The position numbers were made by a program, and so were the translations under genes. Of a DNA stretch of 64,000 nucleotides, positions 20,637-31,654 are shown piece by piece. Positions within the stretch are counted from its first letter, which is position 1. Each line of letters opens with the position of its first letter. Source of the DNA: Phragmites australis. Taxonomy: Eukaryota > Streptophyta > Magnoliopsida > Poales > Poaceae. The notes beneath the pieces were generated by a model. That model had not been told where the DNA came from. It made no database searches and worked only from the letters and a program-made list of their open reading frames with translations. The DNA lies in the NCBI RefSeq assembly GCF_958298935.1, contig NC_084925.1:17543001-17607000 (forward strand), given 5' to 3'.

Positions 20637-22700
20637 GTGGTCAGAACAGTCGATCACCTTTGGTCAAACCAATCATCCGGTCGCAATGCCACATCCTGGT
20701 TGATACCCAGTTGTGGTTCAGCCGACCAACTCAATGTCAAAGTTTCCAAAACTCCGGTCGATGGTGGTAGTTCACTCAACCCCATTTTCTCCAAAACCTT
20801 GGACAAGATGGGAATTCAGAGATCAGAGCTTCAAGCAGGAGTCGAGCCTTTCCACGACATAAATCCCAACTCATCAGCCATGCCTCTCTGCCGGATCAAG
20901 CTGCCAGTCATATTTGACAGGCCTAGCAATTTCCACACAGAAAAGCTGACCTTTGATGTTGCGGACTTTGAAACGGCGTACAATGTGATTCTAGGCCGCC
21001 CAATGCTGGGCAAGTTCATGGCAGTGGTTCACTATGCTTACCAAATGCTCCAGATCCCGGTTCCTAAGGGGGCCATTATAGTAAAAGGGGATCAGCGCGC
21101 AGCGATCAAATGCAACAAGCAAAGCATGGATGTGGTTGGACACTTCGATTGAGTGGCTATCGTCCCCAAGGACGTGAATTCTAAGCGTCAAAGGCACCAA
21201 GATGTCGTCGTGGCCAAAACTCCAGGCTCGTAAGTCTTGCTAGAACCTCTGAGTTTGACGACGCTGAAGGCAAGATCAACGATGGCGTCAACGATAAGAA
21301 GACTGGTGGTTGTGTCAAGGAAGTACCCCTCGACCCATCTAAACCATCTAAAATGGTTAAGATCGGGGCTAATCTTGAGCCCAAATAGGAACTCGAGCTC
21401 GTCACCTTTCTCCTGGCAAATCAAGACGTGTTCGCATGGCAACCGTCCGATATGCCCGGGAGGTGATCGAGCAACTAGCTGATAAACCTGGCGCCAAACC
21501 TGTGTGCAGAAGCAGCAAAGATTTGCGGAAGATAGGAAGTGGGCCATCTAGGAGGAGGTCGATAAACTCCTAAATGCGGGCTTCATTCGAGAAGTGCGTC
21601 ATCCTACGCGGCTCACGGACCCAGTCCTCATCAAGAAGGCCAATGGCAGAAGGAGAATGTACGTTCACTTCACCGACCTCAACAAAGCTTGCCCCAAGGA
21701 TCCTTTTCCTCTCCCGCGTATCGACCAGATCGTTGACTCTACGGCAGGCTATGAATTGCTAGATTTTCTTGATGCCTATTCAGGGTATCACCAAATTAGC
21801 ATGGGATTAGATGATGCAGAGAAAACAGCTTTTACTACTCCCTTCAGTGTATTTTGTTAGGTAAAGATGCCTTTCGGTTTAAAAAACGCTGGTGCTATAT
21901 ATCAAAGGTGTATTCAAAACTGTCTACAACCCCAAATTGGGTGCAATGTAGAAGCATACATCGATGATGTTGTAGTCAAGTCGGAAACCAAAAATGCATT
22001 GGTTAATGATCTCACGGAAACATTAGACAACCTTAGGAAGTATCACATGATGCTCAACCCCGAAAAGTGCATGTTTGGTGTGCCGGCTGGCAAGCTTCTC
22101 GGCTTCCTGGTGTCAAGTCGAGGCATTAAGGTCAAGCCGAGCAAAATTGAGGCTCTCGACCAGATGCAGTCACCTTGAACACTGAAGGAGGTTCAGAAAT
22201 TGACAGGTTGCATCGCTGCTCTTAGTCGGTTCATCTCTAGGATGGGTGAGCGAGGAATGCCTTTCTTCAAGTTGTTGAAGAAACAAGACCGATTCGAGTG
22301 GACAGAGGAAGCGAAACGTGCCTTCCAGGACTTAAAAAGGTACTTATCTTCCCCATTGATTCTTACACCGCCTAACGAGAAAGAGGAGCTCTTTTGTATA
22401 TTGTTGCTACCCCACAAGTCGTAAGCACGGTACTGGCGGTCGAACGGGAATATCTCGAGAAGAAGGTCAATGTCCAAAAACCTCTTTATTATGTGAGCGA
22501 GGTTCTACACGATGCTAAGCTACAATACCCGCAAGTACAGAAGCTGATATATGCAATCTTAATGTCTTTGTAGAAATTACAGCACTACTTCCAAGCGCAC
22601 AGGATCACGGTCTTGATGACGTATCCGCTGAAAGATGTAATATAACTGGGAAGCTACTGGACGAATCGCACAATGGGCGGTAGAACTAAATGAGTTCGAC
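20637..22700 (+). pseudogene. Tat element 1 protease and reverse transcriptase remnant
   Basis: The protease region shows TPVDGGSSLNPIFSKTLDKM (about 20,752), with DGGSS in place of the DTGA/DSGA core usual in gypsy elements, and VILGRPMLGKFMAVVHYAY (about 20,980). RT follows in fragments: EVDKLLNAGFIREVRHP (about 21,557), DLNKACPKDPFPLPRIDQI (about 21,675), LDAYSGYHQISMG (about 21,768), MPFGLKNAGAIYQRC (21,867) and the catalytic EAYIDDVVVKS (about 21,950). LNPEKCMFGVPAGKLLGFLV and LTGCIAALSRFISRMGERG (22,200) come next. Stops such as those at 21,858 and 22,176 and several frameshifts break the frame. The YIDD active site itself is intact. Confidence 0.8.
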
Positions 22701-22749
22701 GTAAGTTACGCATCGCGCACAAGCGTGAAATCCGGAGTGTTACCAGATA

Positions 22750-24470
22750 TCATCGCTGAATGGACAAGCATTGAGGAAAAAAAGGCCAAACATGGTTGAA
22801 GATCACTGGACGCTCTTTTTCGATGGATCGCTCACGCTCCAAGGCTCGGGGGCTGGCATTGTGCTCAAATCTCCAACGGGTGACGAACTCAGGTACGTTG
22901 TTCAGTTAGACTTTAAAGCCTCTAATAATGTTGCAGAATATGAAGGACTGGTAAACGGGCTCCGCATAGCTGCATCACTTGGGATTTAAAGACTTCTTGT
23001 GAAAGAGGACTTATAGCTAGTCGTAAACCAAGTTCAAAAGGAGTACCAGTGCTTGGACGACAACATGGTAGCTTACTTACTTGAGGTGCGAAAGCTCGAG
23101 CAAAAGTTCGAAGGACTAGAAGTGATGCACATTGGAAGGAGTGATAACTCTGGTGCGGATGAACTTGCTAAACTCGCTTCTTCTCGAGCACCGGTACCCA
23201 TAGGGGTCTTCATTGAGAAACTCCTTAAACCATCTGTCCAAACAGTTCGGTGAATGGATGCTGCCCAACCCGACTAGCAGTATGGTCAGGTTAGCGAGGC
23301 AGAACCCACAGACACGGATGTTGCACTACTCGAACACAACCCAACTTGGATGACTCTGTACTAAGCCTACCTCGAGGGTCGAGACATCCCTGATGTTGAT
23401 GCGTTTGAAGAGAAAATTGCTCGTAAATCCAAGCCATGGAGGCACGTATGATAATCATGCATCTTCTCGCACCTTGGTTGGAAAAATTTAACGCCAGGGA
23501 TTCTATTGGCTGACTACCCTTCAGGATGCTTCTGAGCTGGTAAAAAAGTGCGAAAGCTACCAATTTTTTGGAAGGCGGACCACTCGACGAGCCCAAGCTC
23601 TGCAAACAATCCCTCTTTCTTGACCTTTCTCTGTCTAGGACTTGGATATCTTGGGACCGTTCCCAAGGGCCCAAGGTGGTTACATGTTCTATTCATGGCT
23701 ATCGACAACGTTCACCAAGTGGATAGAGGCCGATCCCGTAGAAAAAATAACTGCAGAAGTGGCCAAGAAATTCATGAGGAGTATAATTACTCAATTCAGC
23801 ATCGGATAGTTATGGATAACGGTAGCTGGTTCAGAAGCGGAACCTACATTGCGTTCTGCGAAGAATTCGGTATTAAGACTTGTTTCGCCTTAGTAGCTCA
23901 CCTGCAGAGTAATGGTCAAGTTGAGCATGCTAATGGTATAGTCTTGCAGGGTATCAAAACTCGGGTCTTCGATAGGCTAAAGGCTTACTCGTAACGCTGG
24001 GTAAAAGAGCTTCCCTCGGTACTATCGGCCGTTCGTATGTTGACTAATAGGGCTATCGGTGAAACTCCTTTCTTCTTGGTTTATGGAGCGGAAGTGGTGC
24101 TCCCGACTGAGTTGCAGTTCAGATCACCTCGAGTGGAAAATTACTCTGAAGAAGGGTAGGAGCATTGACGAGTGGATGACATAAATCTACTCGAGGAGTA
24201 CCGAGATCGAGCGTCTATTCGAGCGGCCAAGTATCAGCAGGCATCGTGTAGATATCAAGGCCAGCAAATTCAACCCAGGCAACTCGCTGCTGGGAACCTC
24301 GTCCTACGGAAAGTGAGAAACAGGCCTAGCGCCACAAGTTATCGCCTAAGCGGGAAGGACCTTACATAGTAGTTGAGGTCACTCGACCTGGGTCGGTAGG
24401 GCTATCTACTCCAAATGGCGAGATACTTGAGCACTCGTGGAAGACCAACTCCAAAGTTTTATTGATAGAA
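22750..24470 (+). pseudogene. Tat element 1 archaeal-type RNase H and integrase remnant
   Basis: The second RNase H reads WTLFFDGSLTLQGSGAGIVL (22,800) and NNVAEYEGLVNGLRIAASLG (about 22,924), then DNSGADELAKLASSRAP (about 23,140). This extra RNase H domain is diagnostic for Tat elements. Integrase pieces follow: DNGSWFRSGTYIAFCEEFGI (23,815), SNGQVEHANGIVLQGIKTRV (23,910), ETPFFLVYGAEVVLPTE (about 24,060) and YRDRASIRAAKYQQ (about 24,200). Relative to copy 2 about 100 bp are deleted near 23,430. Stops and frameshifts are numerous, so the enzyme is dead. Confidence 0.75.
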
Positions 24471-24629
24471 AAGATAGGATATAGGTAAGTCGATTACATT
24501 CGATTCGGTTGGCTACTCGATTACATAGTTTTTCTCGTTCACACTAATCCGTGTGGCTAGTGCAAAATTGACAGAAGGGATCAGCTTAGATCTTTCAAAA
24601 AAAAACCTTATTCGCTCTTAAACAAGTCA

Positions 24630-25303
24630 AGAAACATTTTATACTCCTCCCTCAGGTGGCAGCTGATCACCCTTGGAATGGGCCGCCGACCATATAAGGG
24701 CTAGGAAAAGTGGCCGAGGCTTAGGCCTTGCTGGAGCTGATGACCGACGCCAATGATGTCGAGTGGTCTTCTGCCTAGTGTGAGGGTGATCTGGCGGTTG
24801 TCGATGGAGAAGACGACCGTGCCTCCATAGCTGGTGATGACAGGGCTCCACTGCCGAAGACCTCGATGGTGGCTTGGTCGATGATCCTGTCGAGATCACC
24901 ACCATCCTCAATCCTCCTCCCGTGTGGAGCACTGCGCTATCTGGCTTGAAGCGTAAGCCTTGATCTAATGGCGAACACGCTGAATTGGGAGGGGGTGGTG
25001 ATTATCTGTGGTGGGCACTTCTTCCCTTTTTTTCTTAGGCCTACCACTCAAGTCCTCGTCGTCGGAGGAAACAATGATGATTTCAGGAGGGACCATGGCG
25101 AGAGGCCTAGGGGAAAGGACTTCTGGGATTAGTTCACGAGGAGGAGATGGATTGCATGCCATGGCTTCAAGCTCTATAAATCCTAGAAGGCAATGGGCAA
25201 AGGAACAAAGGGGGGCGATATGAAAGATAGACGGCTTCGAGTCCCCTCTATTTATAGCAGAGGGAATGGGTCTCACTATATAAACGTAGTCGTCAGGATC
25301 CAA
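24630..25303 (-). pseudogene. Small antisense gene of Tat element 1
   Basis: On the minus strand a frame from about 25,303 runs to 24,965. From an internal Met it reads MACNPSPPRELIPEVLSPRP, then PPEIIIVSSDDEDLSGRPKK, an acidic patch followed by a basic KKKRE stretch. A second part (24,932-24,630, other phase) ends near IPRVISCHLREEYKMFLDLF and a stop. Tat copy 2 has the same two parts in the same order and strand (61,472-60,870), with the C-terminal EEYK.FLD.FK.E conserved. This suggests a real two-exon gene with an intron between 24,964 and about 24,933. It is not a known retrotransposon enzyme and the function is unknown. It lies downstream of integrase in the opposite orientation. The basic stretch of copy 1 is not conserved in copy 2. 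Confidence 0.5.
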
Positions 25304-25839
25304 AACGATGGTGTTGCCTCGGGCGTGTAGTACGTTCAGCGAAGTTAAGACATCTTCATGGCTTGTCTCGTCTCTGCAAAGAGGGATGGGCGGTCATTAT
25401 GGCGTGTCAAATCAAGATTGCGGTGAAAATGAGAACAAACTGGAGTGGGTTTTTAATGCCCACCTGCCTGGCAGTTAAAACAATAGTGCTCGGGGGCTTG
25501 CACTCTCGAGTATTCAATGCGCAAGTTGATAAAAGTTCGCAGAAAATCCAATATTATCTAAGCTCTGTATTAGTATTTTTCTCTTACTATTACGGTCTTC
25601 TTGAGTACTCGAGGGTCGCGCATCTAATAGCTTATCTAGTTAAAATTTCAGGTTGATAGATGCATAACTATATGGTTTTGAGGACAATGACAACATGTAT
25701 CTATCAGTTTTTGCATCTACTTATGCTAATCCTATTTCATCAAAATGGAAATAGCAGACAAAGGCATAATAAACTGGCAAAGTATAGCATCGTTGCGGGC
25801 ATTCTCAGATCATAAAATATATCTTACAAAATGCTGGAA

Positions 25840-28439
25840 CTACAGGCTATACACTTTCAACCACTTTGTGGCTTCTTCGCTAGTACAATTGAACCCGACT
25901 GTCACCAGTGAGGTATCGAGCATGGGGTTATAGCTCTTGAGAATACCTAGCAATGTGGTAGCACTTGCAGAGGTTGATTGTGACATAAGGTCAAGGGTCT
26001 GCTCTTTCAGTTCTTGAAGGGTCAGAACCGCAGCATCCCTTTCAGCTATCATCGCCTTCTTTTCAGCTCGAGTAGTGTTCACTTGATTCCTAAGTCTCTC
26101 CCGAAACTTGACATCATCGTTAATCTTCTTCATTACATCAGCAAGAAGCTTATCCTTGCTGCTGCAGGAGGACTCAAGGCCTAAAAAAGGTAAATCGAAC
26201 AATAATTCTTTGCTAGTCACCCAATAATCGAATCACGCACTTGTGATCAAGAACAGACTTACGTTCAATTTTCTCCCTCTTGGCCTTTTGTGGTGGTTGG
26301 CCTCGGCAGCAGCTACCTGAGCGCTTGTAACCTGGAGAGGAGCTTTTATTGCCGCCCATGGATCATTAGTCGGAATTGGTATTGAAGTTTCACTTCCCTT
26401 GAGCTGCGTGTCTTTGTCGGGCGCGCTCGAGGCAGGATCTCTGATTGGAGCCGAGGTCAAGTCAACCGGCGAAGACAACCCCAACTGTCTGGTCGAGGCG
26501 CTAGCAGCCTTGGTCTGTGCCTCAGTCGATAGTTTGCAATCGATAGAATAAGATAAGAGGAAAAGAAAGGATTGCTAATTGACCAGTTGAGACCAAAACC
26601 CAAGACAAACCTATTTGAAATCGGAAAATGTGAAACAATGCTTGGCTTTTGCCTTTTTGAGGTCACCTTCTTTGTTCTTGGTCCGATAGGTGGAGCCAGT
26701 GGAGGACTTGCATATGGACTGGGCAAAGCCAAGTCATCAGTGGCCTGCAAAGAACCAAATAATAAGAAAACATTATTGAATGAAATTATGACCAACTAAA
26801 GAGCTATAATTCAACTGAAATTACCTCTCTAGTCGAGTCATCAGGCATTATGGTCCCTCGAGTTGGCGATTGCGAGGACATGCCAGATGTCACCTGAAAA
26901 GAGAGCCATCCATGCAACTCGCCATCAATAGAATGACTGTAAGGAAATTGATGACTCGATAAGAGTTACCTTTTCGATTAGGTCATCGAGAGCGGTGGCT
27001 GCTCGAGGAGGTGATTGAGCTGGTACACTCGTCGTTCCCTAACAAGAGGCCACTCATCCAAACCGAATACATTCAGGTATCTACTTAATAATTTAAAAAC
27101 AAATAAGAAGATAATAAGAACTTAATTCAGTATACCCGATGACTCCTTCGTTTGCACTTGAGAGGGCTCGGATCAGACAGCAGTTGAGAAGACGAGGATA
27201 ATCTCTTCGATCGAAGAGACCCCTTAGCCTCCTCATTGACTGATCCCTTCCCCTTGTCGATAGCATCAGCGGAAGAGGTGCCGTCGAGATCAAAGACCTC
27301 ACTCAAAAGCATGTGTTCTTGGCGGAAGACTGGAGCCTACGGTCATACAAACAAGTCAGATCAAATGGACGATAACCGGTCCTACTTTTCAACTGCTACT
27401 CTTACATCTGGTCGAGGATTCTCAAGGGAGTAAGGCAGAATGTCACACTCTGGTGCGCCGGAAGAGAAAAGCTTGTTTATTCGGGCGGTGATATCCTGAG
27501 CAGGCAGAGCTGAAAAAGAGAAGGAAGGTTTATTTGATAAAGCTCTAAGTTCGTAGCGAAATGAAAAGGGGCAAAAAGTTAATTAAGCCTTACATCCGAC
27601 GGCATCCCTAGAAGCATCATCATCCCCACTGTATTCCCAAGCCAGGCGTGTTCGTGCCTTCAAGGGACTTAATCTCTTCCTAATAAAGTCTCTAGCTATA
27701 TGCCACCCAGTTAAGTCAAATTGCCTCAATATGCCAATCTTGTTGGCGAAATAGGTGGTGTGGTCGGACTCTCGGTGATCTTGTGTCCAAGAAGGATTTT
27801 GGACGGGAAAAAGACCTCTATACACTAATGGAAAACCAATCTGGTCAGGATTGGAGACGTAAAACCAAACTTTTTTCCAATCTTTCGACCAAGAAGAGGT
27901 TAGGGGAACAAAGATGTAGGAATTCCTCATTCCACTCCTCAATTGGAAACCACACCCCCTACACATTTGTTCTCAGTGATTCTTTTCAGTTTATAGAAGT
28001 ACTGAAAAAGGTTCAGACTTGGCTCGATACCAAGGAAGGCCTCACAAAGATGGACATAAACACTCAACATGGTGACAGAGTTGAGGTTCAGATGGTGAAG
28101 TTCAATTTGATATCGATCGAGTATGTTGAGAAGAAACTTGGATGGAGGAATGTTAAAACCATAGTGGAAGGACTCGAAAACTACAAATTCGTGCTCAATC
28201 TTGCAGGAAGGGAATTTCTCACCAGATGCTATCCTTCATTCAACCAGGCTACGCGGCAGCACCACTCCTTCCACTTCAAGTTCCGCCTTCTTAGATTCTT
28301 GCATTGTCGAGGGTGTCCAGGCCTCGATCATAAACCTCACCTCATCGTACTGATCGGGCAAGATGCCAGCAGCTACTGCGTCCGATTGCTTCTCTGGCGA
28401 GGAGGAAGTCAGGATCTAAGAGGAAGAGTTGGGATCCAT
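25840..28439 (-). pseudogene. Large antisense gene of Tat element 1 (putative gypsy-type transposon protein)
   Basis: Reading the minus strand from an ATG at 28,439: a short Ser-rich start, ILPDQYDEVRFMI, KFPSCKIEHEFVVFESFHYG, LLNILDRYQIELHHLNLNS, then VHLCEAFLGIEPSLNLFQYF (about 28,000). After a 1-nt frame change near 27,955 it continues RGCGFQLRSGMRN, VWFYVSNPD, PLVYRGLFPVQNPSW and WHIARDFIRKRLSPLKARTR. These blocks match the 'putative gypsy type transposon' domain family known from grasses. Further segments look like separate exons: Ser-rich (about 27,312-27,125), DLALPSPYASPPLAPP (about 26,740), NDPWAAIKAPLQVTSAQVAA (about 26,370), and a coiled-coil C-terminus with RAEKKAMIAERDAAVLTLQE (26,100-25,840). 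A few stops exist. Its role in the element is unknown. Confidence 0.65.
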
Positions 28440-28450
28440 GGATCTAGAAG

Positions 28451-28814
28451 TTCTTTCTGGTGATAGTACGTGCTGGGGCAGAAAAGATTAGGCAGGAAGA
28501 CTGGTGGCAATGACGAGGAACGGCCACCACAAGTCCGGGTCATACAGGTAAATGGTCAAAGATTTACCGTCTCTTCAACAACAATGCTCGCATTAAATGT
28601 GCCTACACCCGTCGTTTCACATCTAGCGTGAAAAGCGGTATGATGATGATGTGCGAATCTATGCACGCCCTTATGCTCGCATTAAATGTGCCTACACCCG
28701 TCGTTTCAAATTCGAAAGGATTTTTAACCCTACTCGGAGTTGGGTGTCGATTAGTTGAGTTCTTTAGTCTTTTCCCTCAAGTCTTGAGTGCGGTTAGCCG
28801 TAGAGCGCTCGAGT
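28451..28814. other. Region upstream of the antisense gene, with a 36-bp direct repeat
   Basis: A 36-bp sequence starting ATGCTCGCATTAAATGTGCC is present at 28,584-28,619 and again, without mismatch, at 28,673-28,708 (offset 89 bp). The stretch lies upstream of the large antisense gene and before the Tekay junction. Its last 100 bp cannot be assigned to either element. Confidence 0.6.
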
Positions 28815-29728
28815 CCATAACGGGTGATGAAGGCGGTTTTAGGGATGTTTGATACTCGAATCTTCAACTGATGATATCCTAAGTGAAGATCGATCTTAGA
28901 GAACATACATGCACATCTAAGCTGATCAAATAAGTCATTGATCTTGGGAAGAGGATATTTATTCTTGATGGTTACCTCATTCAAGGCTTAATAATCTATA
29001 CACATTCTTTGGGTACCGTCCTTCTTGGGTACGAAAATTACTAGTGCACCCCATGGTGACGAACTAGATTGGATAGAACCTTTGTCTAACAACTCTTGCA
29101 ATTGTTCCTTAAGTTTTGCTAATTGATTAGCAACCATTCTATACGGCCTTTTAGATATAGGAGCCGTACCGGGTACTAGTTCTATAACAAACTCTATGTC
29201 ACGATCTGGTGGCATACCTGACAAATCTTCTGAAAAAACATCCGAACATTCAAAAACAACTGGAATGCTCTCAATTGGGCTTCCATTAGCTTGATTGACT
29301 GTCCCTCTGGCCATTGGCGATACCTCTACAACATATTCCACTTCTTTTCCTTCTTTAGCATACAGACGAATGGCTCTTCTTGCACAGTCGATAGTTCCAT
29401 TGAATTTGGTTAACCAATTCATTCCTAGTATGCTATCTATCCCTTTGGATTCTAAATGATAAGATTTTCAGGAAAGTCTACCCCTTATTTTAATACTAAG
29501 GTTAAAGCATACATGCCTTGCTTTCATTTCTCCACCTAAGGAGCTAACAATCATTCTATGCTTCATAAGATACATAGGTAAATTGTATCTTGCCACATAT
29601 TTGGTTGATATAAAAGAATGTGATGCTCTAGAATCAAATAACACTGCAGTGGGGTTGGAATTGATAAGAAACATACCGATGACCGCATTTGATGCATCTT
29701 GAGCTTCATCAACTACCGCATGGTTCAC
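28815..29728 (-). pseudogene. Tekay protease and N-terminal reverse transcriptase remnant
   Basis: The protease frame (29,728-29,468) holds LFDSRASHSFISTKYVARYN. The catalytic triplet is followed by Arg instead of Gly (DSR for the usual DSG). RT follows: DVFSEDLSGMPPDRDIEFVI (about 29,240), TAPISKRPYRMVANQLAKLK (about 29,170), SPWGALVIFVPKKDGTQRMC (about 29,050) and [15 protein letters not shown] (about 28,880). It breaks at TAFITRYGL (about 28,820). The YVDD-containing palm is absent, so the enzyme cannot work. The last residues before the break read into unrelated sequence. Confidence 0.8.
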
Positions 29729-29759
29729 ACGGTCTCTAGCAACATTATGCTTTGCTTGA

Positions 29760-30716
29760 TTCTGGGGCTGATTGCCATTGCAGTTTTACTGGTTTGCGCC
29801 TAGGACGGGTGGTTGATTTGGACGTTTCTGAGGGCATTGGAAAGCAAAATGTCCCGCTACTCCACAACGGAAACAAGGTTTTCCTTTGGTAGAGGCTTGG
29901 GTGTTGATGCCACTGTTGTTGTCCCTTTGAGGGATCTGACTTAAAGTGCGGGGCGCTTGAAAGTTAGAGCACTGGAACTATCCTGTATTCCTAGAGAAGC
30001 TTTGATTTGTAAATTGGGTCCTAGGCTGATTGTACTGCTGACCAGAACGATTGATAGATCTAGACAGAGAAGAGTCATAACGGGGTATGGTGTTGTTACC
30101 TAACTGACCTGGGCGGTCCATTTACGCTTGCGTTAAATCTTGTTTCTCTTGTGCTCCAAGATAAGAGCACAATCTACAAGGGTCTGGAAATTCTTGAAGT
30201 CACGAGAAGTCAGAGAATACTATAGTCCATCATTCAATCCTTCCAAAAATAGTCTTGCTTCTTCTCATCGGTATCCACATCTTTTGGTGCATACCGGGAC
30301 AACTGAGTGAATCTAGTGACATACTCACTCATAGTCATTACTCCATGCTTGAGTCCTAGGAATTCCTTTCCCTTGATCTTGATAGCTCCTTGGGGTACAT
30401 GATGAGCACAGAAAGCATTCTTGAACTCCTACCAGTTGATGCTATCAGGTTCTTTATGAGCAGCGACAAAGGCATCCCACCAGTCTGCGATGGGTTCCAT
30501 CAGCTGGTGTGAAGTCAACAGAACTTTCTCCATGATGTTGTAGTAAGCAACTGAAAGCTTCTTCTTGATGAACTTGAGCCAGTCATCGGCGTCCATAAGT
30601 TCAACAGCATAAGAGAAGGTGAGTGGCTTAGTCCATTGGAACTCTCTGAGCTTGTCACGGGGTTGCTATGGCGGTGCAGGGGTGACGACAAGGGGATTCT
30701 GCTGCATTTGGGCCAT
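29760..30716 (-). pseudogene. Tekay gag remnant
   Basis: From MAQMQQNP (start at 30,716) the minus strand reads KLREFQWTKPLTF, MDADDWLKFIKKKL, VLLTSHQLMEPIADWWDAFV, EPDSINW, AFCAHHVPQGAIKIKGKEFL and MSEYVTRFTQLSRYAP. These are the ordered gag blocks of Tekay elements. A frame change and stops follow. The zinc knuckle CFRCGVAGHFAFQC is intact at about 29,832-29,875 and is followed by PQKRPNQPP. Gag would coat element RNA in cytoplasmic particles. It is disrupted by stops (for example after VTPAPP and after SINW). Confidence 0.8.
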
Positions 30717-30722
30717 TGTCTG

Positions 30723-31634
30723 TGATGAGGACATCACTCTTTCGGATACACACACACACCGAGTATTCCTCCAACTATAGGTCCATTGACACGAGCTCGT
30801 GCACGTCAACTAAATCATGAGGTGAGTTCGTTCCTTAGTGTTCCTTTATATTTTGATAAGGATGGGATGCTACTGAATAATTGTGATGTATTGTTACTTA
30901 GGAACACGGGAGAAGACCAGCAAGGGCGCCCAAGCCAAGGTGGAGGTCCAATCAAGTTCGAGTCCGTTTCGGAGTCCAGGACCATGCTGCACTAAAATCG
31001 TCGCCAAGGATGCATACGGACTCCGTTTTCAACGTTCTACACATGGCTGGAAAGCTAAGGAGATAGGCTTTCCAACGGGACTGGTCCCATGTCCAAATTC
31101 TTTCTGAGTCAATCGGAATCGTCGAAACAAGTGGACGTCCAGAATCTATCAAGGTGCTGCGCCACCATCTTTTGGGCCGTTGGGCCGTGTAACGTGTTGG
31201 AGTCCATTAGGGACGCATCCAGGGGTCCTTGGCCGACCCTAGTCTCTTATATACAGTAGCCGCCGCCCTAATTAGGGTTGGATTTTGCTTAGATATTGAT
31301 CTACACACAGATTGTGAGATTCTCGCTCTTGTTCCGGACCGACTAGGCCGCCGCAAGTGTTTGTGGAACCCCAACTTCGAGTGCTTGAATTCTATTTGCA
31401 ATATTTCAGATTGAATCTTCTACATTCTTGCTTGTGTTCTCGGTACGCTTGCAGGGATTGAGCCTTCTTGGCGAGGTCAACCGCGCGACACGGTTGATAA
31501 CCAACGGAGCTGTGGTGTAGTGATTGCAAGGGTAACGATCTGTTCAGGTCGAAGCCTTTGGATCATCAACATCGAGTTCTCCACTCACCGACTTATCGCT
31601 ACCTATCAGAAGATCAGGCCAACATTACTCATAA
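30723..31634 (+). repeat. 5' LTR of the outer CRM element
   Basis: It starts TGATGAGGACATCACT and ends ...ACATTACTCATAA just before the primer site, 912 bp in all. It is clearly related to the inner CRM LTRs but diverged, and closer to the LTR at the right edge of the window. It also encodes a [18 protein letters not shown] stretch near 30,783, the C-terminal motif that CRM polyproteins gain from the 3' LTR. Confidence 0.85.
31248..31254 (+). promoter_or_regulatory. TATA-like box in the outer CRM LTR
   Basis: TTATATA lies about 525 bp into the LTR, just before CAGTAGCCGCCGCC. The related LTR at the right edge has the same element on the minus strand (63,922-63,930). Confidence 0.45.
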
Positions 31635-31636
31635 AC

Positions 31637-31654
31637 TGGTATCAGATTTACAGG
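31637..31654 (+). other. Primer binding site (initiator tRNA-Met type) of the outer CRM
   Basis: TGGTATCAGATTTACAGG follows the LTR end after 2 bp. The first ten bases fit the 3' end of initiator tRNA-Met, the primer of most plant gypsy and copia elements. Confidence 0.7.

Larger units (their letters stand above)
18607..28450 (+). mobile_element. Tat-lineage Ty3-gypsy element 1, 3' LTR missing
   Basis: The element comprises a 5' LTR, gag, protease, reverse transcriptase, an additional archaeal-type RNase H and integrase on +, followed by two genes on - before the 3' end. The RT (LKNAGAIYQR, EAYIDDVVVKS) and the second RNase H (NNVAEYEGLVNGLRIAASLG) are hallmarks of the Tat (Retand/RIRE2) lineage. 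It inserted in the Tekay LTR at 18,606. No 3' LTR is seen; sequence past the antisense gene (28,440) is lost or unrecognised up to the Tekay junction near 28,815. Confidence 0.8.
28815..30716 (-). mobile_element. Tekay (Ty3-gypsy chromovirus) gag-PR-RT half, inverted
   Basis: On the minus strand the gag start codon is at 30,716. Gag, a zinc knuckle, protease and the first third of RT run leftwards and break off near 28,815, just after the RT block TAFITRYGL. The missing continuation of this element type (RNase H and integrase) is found on the plus strand at 44,298. The gag end abuts a CRM LTR with only 6 bp between. Confidence 0.75.
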
